In this document: positions 15,237 through 22,313 of the stretch, one piece after another | Layout of the letters: each line of letters starts with the position of its first letter | Numbering within the stretch: the stretch's first letter is position 1 | Assembly: GCA_013821475.1 (NCBI GenBank) | Contig: JACDGU010000008.1 | Span: forward strand, 1-33,253 | Origin: Solirubrobacterales bacterium | GTDB taxonomy: Bacteria > Actinomycetota > Thermoleophilia > Solirubrobacterales > 70-9 | Reading direction: 5' to 3' | Length of the DNA stretch: 33,253 nt | The notes under the pieces: model-generated | The model's database searches: none | Told to the model about the DNA's origin: nothing | The model's input: the letters and a program-made list of their open reading frames with translations, nothing else | Program-made: the position numbers and the translations under genes

Positions 15237-15827
15237 CTAGACGCCCGGGACGCCGACCGTCGGCGCCTTGACCTGGATCTTGCCCTGCATCCAGGGATGG
15301 ACGGCACACATGAAGTAGAGCGTGCCCGCATTCGCCGAGACCACCTGGGTCAGCGACGATCCTTTCTTCTGCGTGAACCAGGAATCGCCGGTCTTGGCGA
15401 TCGTGCCCATCGTGCTCCAGCCTTCGGGACCGGCTTCGGAGGGGTTGATGCTCGGCGGTTCTTCGCCGTGCGCACCCTGCCATTTGGCGATCGAGAGGCA
15501 GATGTGTGTCGGCGTGAAGCAGCTTTTCCGCGCCGGCGGAGTCTTCGGCAACGAGCCCTTGGTGACCAGCGAGAAGGTGTGCGGGCCGACCTGTTTCGGG
15601 TTCGTGTCATTGACGATTTCGAGTTCGTCGCCCTGGGTGACGCTGCTCGGCGCTTCGAACTTGAGCTTACCTTTGACGAGGACGATGTGGATCGTGTCGG
15701 TCACCCCCGTCGGCGTCACCGCCGCGTCGGCGATGGCCGGTGCGACGAGCAACGACAGCGCGGCGGCGACCGGGACGGCGAGCACGAGTGCCCGGAGCGA
15801 AGCCGAGCGGTTGAGCCTTTTTCGCAA
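15237..15827 (-). CDS. Exported cupredoxin-domain protein
   Basis: About 196 residues. A signal peptide (RSASLRALVLAVPVAAALSL then APAIADA) precedes a beta-sandwich-like domain. Type-1 copper ligands are visible: H in VGPHTFSLV, then C, H and M in MCAVHPWMQG (CxxHxxM spacing as in plastocyanin-like proteins). An extra pair of cysteines (KSCFTPTHICLS) could form a disulphide in an insert between the first His and the rest. The TTG at 15827 has a good ribosome-binding site (AGAAAGG, 6 nt spacing). A longer frame from a TTG at 15908 would put a charged, non-signal sequence first and is less likely. It leads the run with the multicopper oxidase and cyclases and probably donates electrons or copper. 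Confidence 0.83.
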   Translation of the reverse strand: MRKRLNRSASLRALVLAVPVAAALSLLVAPAIADAAVTPTGVTDTIHIVLVKGKLKFEAPSSVTQGDELEIVNDTNPKQVGPHTFSLVTKGSLPKTPPARKSCFTPTHICLSIAKWQGAHGEEPPSINPSEAGPEGWSTMGTIAKTGDSWFTQKKGSSLTQVVSANAGTLYFMCAVHPWMQGKIQVKAPTVGVPGV

Positions 15828-15955
15828 GAGATGCCTTTCTGAGCCAGATTTGGACGAACCAAGGCGGACGAGGCGTTGCAAACTAGTAAACGCTTGTGCC
15901 CAAATCAAGAGCCCGTCCGAAAGCTGTGCATCGCCTGTAGCCTGGTCTGGAGCCG

Positions 15956-16336
15956 ATGGCCCCCAGCTACCTCCACACCTGTTACCGGATCGGCGAGATC
16001 GACCGCTCGGTCTCCTTCTACGAGAAGCTCGGCTTCGCCGAGGTGGCGCGGATGCCGATCGGCGACGAGGCGATCAACGTCTTCATGGCTCTGCCGGGCG
16101 AGGACCCGCGCCTGGAGCTGACCTTCAACCACGGGGTCGACGCCTACGAGCACGGCACCGGCTACAACCACATCGCGATCCTGGTCGACGAGCTCGACGC
16201 TACCCTCGAGGCCCTCGCCGCCGAGGGGATCGAGCCGGAGAAGCCGCCCTACCGTCCCGGCGGCCGCACCGAGGGCCACCGGATCGCCTTCGTCAGGGAC
16301 CCCGACGGCTACCGGATCGAGCTCGTCGGCGAGTAG
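15956..16336 (+). CDS. gloA: Glyoxalase I-type VOC metalloenzyme
   Basis: 126-residue vicinal-oxygen-chelate protein most like lactoylglutathione lyase, which converts the methylglyoxal hemithioacetal to an S-lactoyl thiol. The paired beta-alpha-beta-beta-beta modules show potential metal ligands in order: H in SYLHTCYRIG, E in LELTFNHG, H in GYNHIAILVD and E in YRIELVGE. IDRSVSFYEKLGF and RIAFVRDPDGYRIEL are typical family blocks. The ATG follows TCTGGAGCCG. It is divergent from the cupredoxin and followed after 5 nt by a secreted-protein gene. Actinobacteria usually lack glutathione, so the true thiol cofactor may differ; the exact reaction is inferred from the family. Confidence 0.86.
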   Translation: MAPSYLHTCYRIGEIDRSVSFYEKLGFAEVARMPIGDEAINVFMALPGEDPRLELTFNHGVDAYEHGTGYNHIAILVDELDATLEALAAEGIEPEKPPYRPGGRTEGHRIAFVRDPDGYRIELVGE

Positions 16337-16341
16337 CGGCC

Positions 16342-16995
16342 GTGAAGCCACCACGACTCCGCCGAACGGCGCTCGTCGCGCTGATCTTCGCCGCGATGGC
16401 GGTGCCCGCAGCCGAGGCCCGCGCCGATGGTCCGCGGACGCCATCCGTCGTGGCCCGCGGACACAGCCTTTTCGGGGCTCCCTGGCGGATCAGGTTCGGC
16501 GAAGAACAGGGCTACGGTCGCAAACCCGACTACGCGACCTTCCTCTTCTCAGTGGGCGACAGCACCGAACGGGATGAATATGAAGGCGGCTTCTACGCGT
16601 CCATCCCGCTACCGCTGCCTCGTACCTTCACCTTCGACGCGATTTTCGGGAGCGAATTCGACCGCTACGCGGAGGCCGACCTGGCGGGGACCGCCGGACC
16701 CCGCGTGGCGCGGATCGCGGTGAAGATGGCGGACGGGTCCGCGCTCGAAGCCGACCTCCTCCGTGCCCCGAGCCGCTTGCTCGCGCGCCACCCGAGGCTG
16801 AGTCGTTTTCGCTTCTTCGACCTCTTCTTCCCGATCTCCGCCGAACCGGTTTCGGTCTCCGCGTACGATCGCGCAGGCAAGCTGCTCGAGAGCCGGCGAG
16901 GGCCTGGCGCCACACCACGGCGCCACCGCGACGTTCTGCCCTCGGCGGGAATGCCGGCTAGCGCAAGCAGCTCGGCGGGGTCGTCGATCAGGTGA
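16342..16995 (+). CDS. Secreted protein of unknown function, C-terminus probably disrupted
   Basis: 217 codons from a GTG 5 nt after the glyoxalase stop. A signal peptide is clear (RRTALVALIFAAMAVPAAEA). The mature part has no motif I recognise. VARIAVKMADGSALEADLLR and FFPISAEPVSVSAYDRAGKL look like the end of a beta-rich actinobacterial exported domain, in which sequences such as VxVxAYDxxGKLLxxRR are common. After LLESRRGP, the last 30 residues become Pro/Ser/Ala/Arg-rich and overlap a HAD-phosphatase relic encoded on the other strand from about 16935. The native C-terminus has therefore probably been replaced by out-of-frame foreign sequence. The gene may still be functional. Confidence 0.6.
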   Translation: MKPPRLRRTALVALIFAAMAVPAAEARADGPRTPSVVARGHSLFGAPWRIRFGEEQGYGRKPDYATFLFSVGDSTERDEYEGGFYASIPLPLPRTFTFDAIFGSEFDRYAEADLAGTAGPRVARIAVKMADGSALEADLLRAPSRLLARHPRLSRFRFFDLFFPISAEPVSVSAYDRAGKLLESRRGPGATPRRHRDVLPSAGMPASASSSAGSSIR

Positions 16996-17066
16996 TCGGC
17001 CGCCTCGGCGCGCAGCTCGTCGGGATGGAAGCCATAGCTGACGCCCGCAACTGGGGCATCGCCCGA
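16935..17066 (-). pseudogene. C-terminal relic of a HAD phosphatase (Gph-like)
   Basis: Between the PBP stop and the secreted-protein gene, one minus-strand frame reads SGDAPVAGVSYGFHPDELRA then EAADHLIDDPAELLALAG. This is the typical end of phosphoglycolate-phosphatase-like HAD hydrolases (family pattern VxGVSxGFHxxxEL...GAD.LIDxxxEL). The catalytic DxDGT, the lysine and the GDxxxD motif are missing, and the frame enters from PBP sequence with no start codon. It begins about 11 nt after the PBP stop. Only about 40 residues remain, so it is a dead fragment from a rearrangement. Confidence 0.6.
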
Positions 17067-17076
17067 GGGGCTGGGC

Positions 17077-19218
17077 TCAGCCTGGAGAGATGCCGCCGCC
17101 GACCGCGGGCGGCGTGCTGGGCGGCGGCGCCGGGGTGTTTTCCTGGGTCGGTTCGGGTTCGGGTTCGGCCGTTTCTCCTTCGCCTGCTTCGGCCTTTTCT
17201 TCCTTTTCCTGCTGCGTCGATTCGCCCGTTTCTTCTTCGGATTCTTCGAATTCTTCTTCTTCGCCGGTGCCGGATTCCGAGGAGGCCCGGGTATGGTCGG
17301 TGCTCAGCGCCGACAGTTCGGGCAGGCTGCTCGGGACTTCGAATTCGGGGCATTCGCCTTCGGCCGCGGCGGACATGTAGTTCTGCCAGATCGGACCGGC
17401 GGTCGGGCCGCCGAAGCCGGTGCTTTCGCGCGACTGCGGATGGCCGACCCAGACCGCGGTCGAGTACTTCGGCGTGAAGCCGACGAACCAGGCGTCGGAC
17501 TCTTCCTCGGAGGTGCCGGTCTTGCCGGCCTCGGAGGTGCAGCCGATCGAGGTGTAGCCGGCGCCGGTCCCCATCGTAATCACGCCCTCGAGCAGTCTGG
17601 TCACTTCCCAGGCCTGGCCCGGAGTGAGGACGCGATCGCCTTCGCCGTTGTCGATGTTGTCGACCTTGCCGTCGGGGAATTCGACCCGGCTGATCGCGGT
17701 CGGGTCGTGGTGGATGCCGCCGTTGGCGAGGGTCGCGTAGGCGTCGGCCATTTCCAGCGGCGTGACGCCTTCGGCGAGTCCGCCGATCGCCTCCGCCGGC
17801 AGCGACTGCAGGTTCGCTTCAATCCCCATTTGGTGCGCGGTTTCGGTAACCGCTTCGGGGGTGACGTCGAGGTCAAGCTGGGCGAAGACGACGTTGATCG
17901 AGTTCCAAGTGGCTTCAGAGAGCGCCATCACGCCGCCACCCGGCTCGTCGTTGTTGACGGTCCAGCTGCCGCCGCCGGGGATTTCAAGCGTCATCGGCGA
18001 GGTGCCGTTGTAGTAGGTCGTGTAGGGATCGATGCCCTGCTTGATCGCCGTCGTCAGCACGTAGGTCTTGAACGAGGACCCCGGCTGGCGATGCGCCTGC
18101 CAGGCGTAGTTGAACTGTTCTTCGCCGGGTTCGCCCTTGGTCGAGGCGAGGGCGACGATCGCGCCGGTCTTGGGGTCGACCGAGGCCAGGCCTGCGGCCG
18201 GACCGCCACCGGGGTAGCAGACGTAACACGATTCGGCGATCGCACTTTCGGCCTCTGCCTGCCGCGCCGGGTCGATCGTCGTGTAGGCCTTGAGGCCACC
18301 TTTGCGGACCGTGTTGATCCCGTACTTGTCGATCAGTTCCTGCTGGACCAGGTCGAAGAGGAAGGGGTCGTGGATCACCTTGTACTTGTCGCCGGGTTCG
18401 AGGCCGAGGCCGTGGGTGCGGGCGTCGAGGTATTCCTGCTGGTCGATGTAGCCCTGTTCGACCATCGTCCCCAGCACCTCGTTGCGGCGCTGCAGGGCGG
18501 CCTTGGGGTCGAGGATCGGGTTGTATTCGGAGGGCGCCTGCGGCAGGCCGGCGATCAGCGCCGCCTCGGTCAGGTTCAGTTCCTTGGCCGGCTTGCTGAA
18601 GTAGGTCTGGGCGGCGGCTTCGGCACCGACGGCGGTCTGCCCTTCGACCGTCCCGTAGGGGGCGGTGTTGAGGTAGGAGGTGAGGATCCAGTTACGACTG
18701 TGGGCTTCGAACAGGTCCTCGGCCAGGTGGGCTTCGGTCAGCTTTCGTTCGATGGTCTGTTCGGGATGCTGGATGTATAGGTTGCGGACCAGCTGCTGGG
18801 TGATCGTCGAGGCGCCCTGGACCGGCTTGCCCCCGGCCAGCGCGTCCTTGACGACTGCGCGGCCGATCCCCTCGTAGTCGAGCGCACCATGGGTCCAGAA
18901 GTTCTTGTCCTCGATCGCGACCGTCGCCTCCTTCAGCGTCGTCGGCAGCGAGCCGGAAGCGACCGGCTGGCGGATGGTGTCCGAGCGGATGAAGCCGATC
19001 AGGCTGCCGTCGGCGGCGTAGATCGCCGAGGAGCGGCCCTTCTGCACCGGCTTCAGGCTCGCGAGCGGCGGCGCCGAGTTGTAGACGTTGAGCGCCCAAG
19101 CGCCGGCGGCGACGGCGGCGGCGCCGATCGCGAGCACGAGGATGCTGACCGGGATCACGATCTTCTTCCAGCGCGAATGGTGCGGCTTGCGCCGCCTCCT
19201 GCGAATGCGAGTAGCCAC
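17077..19218 (-). CDS. Bifunctional penicillin-binding protein 1A (GT51 + transpeptidase)
   Basis: About 713 residues from the GTG at 19218. A very basic cytoplasmic start (RIRRRRRKPHHSRWKK) precedes one TM helix (IVIPVSILVLAIGAAAVAAG). The GT51 transglycosylase domain has the catalytic Glu in IEDKNFWTHGALDYEG and QGASTITQQLVRNLYI. The transpeptidase domain carries SxxK (RQPGSSFK), SxN (WNSINVVF) and KTG (EAGKTGTSEE). After residue about 640 the tail is highly acidic (EEEEFEESEEETGE) and then Pro/Thr-rich, ending PPAVGGGISPG. The enzyme polymerises and crosslinks peptidoglycan outside the membrane. A longer frame from a TTG at 19275 is possible, but its extra residues look non-native. Two Cys pairs (CYVC and CTSE...GEC) could form disulphides. 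Confidence 0.94.
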   Translation of the reverse strand: MATRIRRRRRKPHHSRWKKIVIPVSILVLAIGAAAVAAGAWALNVYNSAPPLASLKPVQKGRSSAIYAADGSLIGFIRSDTIRQPVASGSLPTTLKEATVAIEDKNFWTHGALDYEGIGRAVVKDALAGGKPVQGASTITQQLVRNLYIQHPEQTIERKLTEAHLAEDLFEAHSRNWILTSYLNTAPYGTVEGQTAVGAEAAAQTYFSKPAKELNLTEAALIAGLPQAPSEYNPILDPKAALQRRNEVLGTMVEQGYIDQQEYLDARTHGLGLEPGDKYKVIHDPFLFDLVQQELIDKYGINTVRKGGLKAYTTIDPARQAEAESAIAESCYVCYPGGGPAAGLASVDPKTGAIVALASTKGEPGEEQFNYAWQAHRQPGSSFKTYVLTTAIKQGIDPYTTYYNGTSPMTLEIPGGGSWTVNNDEPGGGVMALSEATWNSINVVFAQLDLDVTPEAVTETAHQMGIEANLQSLPAEAIGGLAEGVTPLEMADAYATLANGGIHHDPTAISRVEFPDGKVDNIDNGEGDRVLTPGQAWEVTRLLEGVITMGTGAGYTSIGCTSEAGKTGTSEEESDAWFVGFTPKYSTAVWVGHPQSRESTGFGGPTAGPIWQNYMSAAAEGECPEFEVPSSLPELSALSTDHTRASSESGTGEEEEFEESEEETGESTQQEKEEKAEAGEGETAEPEPEPTQENTPAPPPSTPPAVGGGISPG

Positions 19219-19266
19219 CGCTTGCGATTGTAGAGAGCGCCGGGTGCCGGCCGGCGCCGATCGTGG

Positions 19267-19295
19267 GAGCCGCAAGCCGGCTTGCCAAGCGGCTC
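19267..19295. terminator. Hairpin downstream of the ABC exporter genes
   Basis: GAGCCGC (19267-19273) pairs with GCGGCTC (19289-19295), and the interior holds the alternative palindrome GCAAGCCGGCTTGC. It lies between the ABC permease stop (19328) and the PBP start (19218). A further GC-rich inverted repeat (GCCGGCG/CGCCGGC) occurs at about 19297-19317. There is no T-tract. It may end the ABC transcript; position is the only support. Confidence 0.35.
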
Positions 19296-19327
19296 GGCCG
19301 GCGGCGGCGTCGCCGGCAGGTCCCTCG

Positions 19328-20095
19328 CTAGGCGCGCAGCTTATAGCCCTGGGTGAAGAGCCGCAGGTTGAAGGCGAACAGCGCCGCGGTGGCGGCGGTC
19401 AGCGCCAGCAGGGCGATCGGGATGCTGATTTCGGTGTAGCCGACGAAGCCGTAGCGGACCAGCGAGATCATGTAGTAGATCGGGTTGAAGTGGGTCAGCG
19501 TCTGGAACGGCTGCGGCAACAGCGAGGCCGAGTAGAAGACGCCGCCGAGGAAGATCAGCGGCTGCAGGATGAAGGTCTGGGCGAAGGCGACATCGTCGAA
19601 CTGCTCGGCGCGGACCCCGATCAGGACACCCAGCTGAGAGAAGAAGAAGCCGACCAGGAAGAGCGCCGGGATCAGGACCAGGATGTTGTCCACCGGCAGG
19701 TCGACGAGGACGAAGGCGACGGCGCAGGTGATCACCGCGACCATGCCGCCGCGGACGAAGCCGCCGAGCGAGAAGGCCAGCAGCAACTCCAGCGGCGAGG
19801 CCGGCGAGGAGAGCTGGTCGTGGATCGCCCCCTGGAACTTCTGCTGCAGGATCGAGGAGGAGTTATTGGTGAAGGCGTTGGTCGCCCACGACATCATGAT
19901 CAGGCCGGGAATTACGAAGAGGATGTACTTGATCCCGTGCAGCTCCTTGATCCGCGAGCCGAGGGCGGCGCCGAAGACGGTGATGTAGAGGAAGGTTTCC
20001 AGCAGCGGCCCACCCAGGGTCTGTTTCTTGATCTTCATGAAGCGGCTGACCTCGCGGCGCCAGAGCGTCGCGAAGCGAATCTGGGCGGCGCTCAC
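19328..20095 (-). CDS. ABC-2 type transporter permease
   Basis: 255-residue membrane subunit of a DrrB/NodJ-like exporter. It has six hydrophobic segments, including ETFLYITVFGAALGSRIKEL, FLVGFFFSQLGVLIGVRAEQ and the ABC-2 signature region QPLIFLGGVFYSASLLPQPF followed by NPIYYMISLVRYGFVG. It starts at a GTG that overlaps the TGA of the ATPase gene by 4 nt (GTGA), so the two are translationally coupled. Such pairs export lipids, polysaccharides or drugs. The substrate is unknown and no accessory gene lies beside it. Confidence 0.93.
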   Translation of the reverse strand: MSAAQIRFATLWRREVSRFMKIKKQTLGGPLLETFLYITVFGAALGSRIKELHGIKYILFVIPGLIMMSWATNAFTNNSSSILQQKFQGAIHDQLSSPASPLELLLAFSLGGFVRGGMVAVITCAVAFVLVDLPVDNILVLIPALFLVGFFFSQLGVLIGVRAEQFDDVAFAQTFILQPLIFLGGVFYSASLLPQPFQTLTHFNPIYYMISLVRYGFVGYTEISIPIALLALTAATAALFAFNLRLFTQGYKLRA

Positions 20096-20871
20096 AGGGC
20101 AATCTCCTCGATGCCCTCGACCCGCGAGCGCGAGAGCTCATTGCGGCCGACCAGCGCCAGGTAGGCGTCCTCGAGGTTGGCGACACCGAAGCGCGCGGCG
20201 AGGTCGTCGCTGCTTCCCTCCGCCGCGATCTGCCCGTCGGCGATGAAGGCGATTCTGCTGCAGAGCTGCTCGGCCTCCTCCAGATAGTGGGTGGTGAGCA
20301 GGATCGTCGTCCCCTCCTGGTTGATTTTCTGGACGTAGTGCCAGAGCTCGAGCCGCAACTCGATGTCGACGCCGGCGGTCGGCTCGTCGAGGATCAGCAG
20401 CCGCGGTCGGTGCATCAGCGCCCGGGCCAGGACCAGCCGCCGTTTCATCCCGCCCGAGAGGGTGCGGGTGCGATCGCCGGCTTTGGCGGTGAGGGAGAAG
20501 GTCTCGAGCAGCTCTTCGGTGCGCTCGCGCCGCGCCCGCTTGGGCATCCCGAAGTAGCCGCCGTGGAAGTCGAGCGTCTCCTCGGCGGTGAGGAAGTGGT
20601 CGAGGTTGATCTCCTGCGGCGCCAGCCCCACCGCCTGGCGGGCGGCGGTGTAGTCGTGGATCGCGTCGTGGCCGAATACCTCAATCGAGCCGCCGGTCGG
20701 CTGCGCGAGGCCGGTCGAGCAGTGGATCAGCGTCGACTTGCCGGCGCCGTTGGGACCGAGCAGCCCGTAGAACTCGCCGGGCTCGATGTCGATCGAGACC
20801 CCGCGCAGTGCCTCCACCCCGGTCGGGTAGCGCTTGGCGAGGTCGACGATGTGCAGGGCTTTGTCGCTCAC
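20092..20871 (-). CDS. ABC exporter ATP-binding protein (DrrA-like)
   Basis: 259-residue cytoplasmic ATPase. Walker A is GPNGAGKSTLIHC, the Q-loop APQEINLDHFLTAEETLDFH, the signature LSGGMKRRLVLARALMHRP, Walker B LLILDEPTAGVD and the switch histidine TTHYLEEAEQLC. The C-terminal tail is short. It resembles the daunorubicin-resistance/Nod-factor exporter family (CcmA/DrrA). The GTG start lies 38 nt beyond an amidohydrolase-like relic; no strong ribosome-binding site is visible. The permease gene follows with a 4-nt overlap. It powers the exporter formed with that permease. Confidence 0.95.
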   Translation of the reverse strand: MSDKALHIVDLAKRYPTGVEALRGVSIDIEPGEFYGLLGPNGAGKSTLIHCSTGLAQPTGGSIEVFGHDAIHDYTAARQAVGLAPQEINLDHFLTAEETLDFHGGYFGMPKRARRERTEELLETFSLTAKAGDRTRTLSGGMKRRLVLARALMHRPRLLILDEPTAGVDIELRLELWHYVQKINQEGTTILLTTHYLEEAEQLCSRIAFIADGQIAAEGSSDDLAARFGVANLEDAYLALVGRNELSRSRVEGIEEIAL

Positions 20872-20901
20872 CCGTCCAATCTATTGAGCGGCGGGTGCCG
20901 G

Positions 20902-21030
20902 CTAGCTCGGGCGGCGCTCGGCCGCGGCTACGAGGCGGTCGTTGGCGAGCCGCATAGCTTCTCGATCCCGGGGCTGGAGCGATCGATGCCGACGATCTTC
21001 ACCGTCTCGACCAGCGGCGCCGGCCCCCGC
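20902..21030 (-). pseudogene. Possible amidohydrolase relic
   Basis: One minus-strand frame reads VETVKIVGIDRSSPGIEKL and, after a frame change near 20955, the other reads EAMRLANDRLVAAAERRPS before a stop. Together they recall the early part of TIM-barrel amidohydrolases (amidohydrolase_2 type: ...GIDRxVxSxxPPGIE...A..LANDxLxxAxxRxPxRF). No start codon, metal-binding HxH or continuation is found. The similarity is from memory and short, so this is a weak call. Otherwise the 250-nt gap holds only the inverted repeat at 21064-21109. Confidence 0.3.
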
Positions 21031-21063
21031 CCTCGACGCGCATCGGCCCCTCGCTCCGGGGGG

Positions 21064-21109
21064 CGTGTCTGACTTTTCGGGTCATATATGGCGCCCAAAG
21101 TCAGACACG
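21064..21109. repeat. Inverted repeat with 13-bp GTGTCTGAC arms
   Basis: CGTGTCTGACTTT (21064-21076) and AAAGTCAGACACG (21097-21109) are perfect inverted copies around a 20-nt centre containing CATATATG. GGG/CCC (21079-21081, 21094-21096) extends pairing inside after a bulge. GTGTCTGAC-type palindromes are common in bacterial REP elements, but no tyrosine transposase (RAYT) gene is present in this window. It lies 53 nt upstream of the exonuclease start, between divergent genes, so it could also be an operator. Confidence 0.6.
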
Positions 21110-21161
21110 TGCCGGCCGTGGTCGGATGCGTGTCACGGATGTGTGCCTTATAAGTGGGGTC

Positions 21162-22025
21162 GTGCCCGCTCCCCTGCTCGTCGTCGACGCGCCCTCGATG
21201 CTGTTTCGCGCCTTCTACGCGCTGCCGAGCAAGATCGTCGGGCCGGACGGCAGGCCGGTCAACGCGCTGCTGGGGTCAGCAAATCTGATCCTGCGCGAGG
21301 TCGAGATCCACGCGCCGCGCGCCGTCGTCCTCTGCTTCGGCCCCGACGCCGCCTCCTACCGGACCGAGCTCTACCCCGCCTACCACGCCAAACGCGATGA
21401 GGAAATGCCCGACGAGCTGCCGCATCAGTTCGAGGACAGCCGGTCCTTCTTCGAGGCCTTCGGCTGGACGGTGGCGACCAGCGGCGAGCTCGAGGCAGAC
21501 GACCTGCTCGGCACCTACGCCCGCCGCGAGGCCGAGGCCGGCGGCCGGGCGATGCTGCTGACCGGCGACCGCGACATGTACCAGTGCGCCCGCGACGGGG
21601 TGACGGTCCTCTACGTGCGGACCGGCGGCAAAGGCACCGAAGAGGTCGGGCCCGACGAGGTCCGCGAGCGCTACGGGATCGGGCCCGAGCTGGTCCCCGA
21701 CTTCATCGCCCTGCGCGGCGACCCTTCCGACGGCCTCCCTGGCGCCAAGGGGGTCGGCCCGAAGACCGCGGCCGAGCTGCTGCGCAAGCACGGCTCGCTC
21801 GAGGCAGTGCTCGACTCCGCGATCCGCGAGCAGCGCCCGAAACTGCGTGCTGCGCTGATCGACGCCAACGAGGACCTGCTCGCCTTCAAGGACATCGCCA
21901 CCCTGCGCGACGCCGGTGTCGAGCCGCCGGAGGACCGGCCGACCGACTGGGCCGGCGCCGCGGCCGCGGCCCGCGAGCGCGGGATGAAACGGCTGGCCGA
22001 GCGCTTGGAAGCGTCGGCCGACTAG
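21162..22025 (+). CDS. Stand-alone 5'-3' exonuclease (Pol I N-terminal / FEN family)
   Basis: About 287 residues homologous to the 5'-nuclease domain of DNA polymerase I, without a polymerase domain. Metal-binding acidic residues occur in LLVVDAPSMLFRAFYALP, SYRTELYPAYHAKRDEEMP, ELEADDLLGTYA and LLTGDRDMYQ. The helix-hairpin-helix DNA-binding segment is SDGLPGAKGVGPKTAAELLRK. It should remove RNA primers or flaps in replication and repair. I chose the GTG at 21162, because homologous sequence (LLVVDAPS) begins right after it. An ATG at 21126 adds 12 residues with no family character. Its TAG overlaps the stop of the convergent small membrane protein. Confidence 0.92.
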   Translation: MPAPLLVVDAPSMLFRAFYALPSKIVGPDGRPVNALLGSANLILREVEIHAPRAVVLCFGPDAASYRTELYPAYHAKRDEEMPDELPHQFEDSRSFFEAFGWTVATSGELEADDLLGTYARREAEAGGRAMLLTGDRDMYQCARDGVTVLYVRTGGKGTEEVGPDEVRERYGIGPELVPDFIALRGDPSDGLPGAKGVGPKTAAELLRKHGSLEAVLDSAIREQRPKLRAALIDANEDLLAFKDIATLRDAGVEPPEDRPTDWAGAAAAARERGMKRLAERLEASAD

Positions 22026-22279
22026 CCGGGTGGCGGTCGGTGGCGGGATGGGAGGCGCAGGGCGGCGGCGAGGCTCCAGGCGGAGACGACTCCCCAGACG
22101 CCCTCGAGCAGGACGAAGCCCCACTGCGATTCGATCAGCGCCAGCGCCGCGAGGATCGCCGAGCCGACCAGGTTGAGGGCGAGGTAGAGGCGCGTGTCCG
22201 GGCGCATCCGTTCGAACTGGACCCCGGCGAAGGCGGTGAGAATCAGCAGCGCGCCGACCACTTGGATCACCTGGTTCAC
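22022..22279 (-). CDS. CBU_0592-like small membrane protein
   Basis: 85-residue protein with three hydrophobic helices: VIQVVGALLILTAFAGVQF, YLALNLVGSAILAALALIES and GFVLLEGVWGVVSAWSLAAA. The blocks LYLALNLVGS and QWGFxLLEGVW match the CBU_0592 family of small bacterial membrane proteins, whose function is not known. The start is GTG. The stop codon overlaps the exonuclease's TAG tail to tail (CTAG), so the two mRNAs are complementary at their 3' ends. It diverges from the DUF2804 gene with 34 nt between the starts. Confidence 0.85.
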   Translation of the reverse strand: MNQVIQVVGALLILTAFAGVQFERMRPDTRLYLALNLVGSAILAALALIESQWGFVLLEGVWGVVSAWSLAAALRLPSRHRPPPG

Positions 22280-22313
22280 CTCCCGAGCCTAGAGCCGCGA
22301 GTACCGTGGACGC

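Noticed and set aside
15322-16995. 557-codon plus-strand open frame across the cupredoxin, glyoxalase and secreted-protein region
   Set aside because: Only its last 217 codons from the GTG at 16342 have a signal peptide and protein-like sequence. The rest is antisense to the cupredoxin or out of phase with the glyoxalase.
17280-18780. 495-codon plus-strand frame opposite the PBP
   Set aside because: Val/Gly/Asp/Arg-rich antisense frame without domains.
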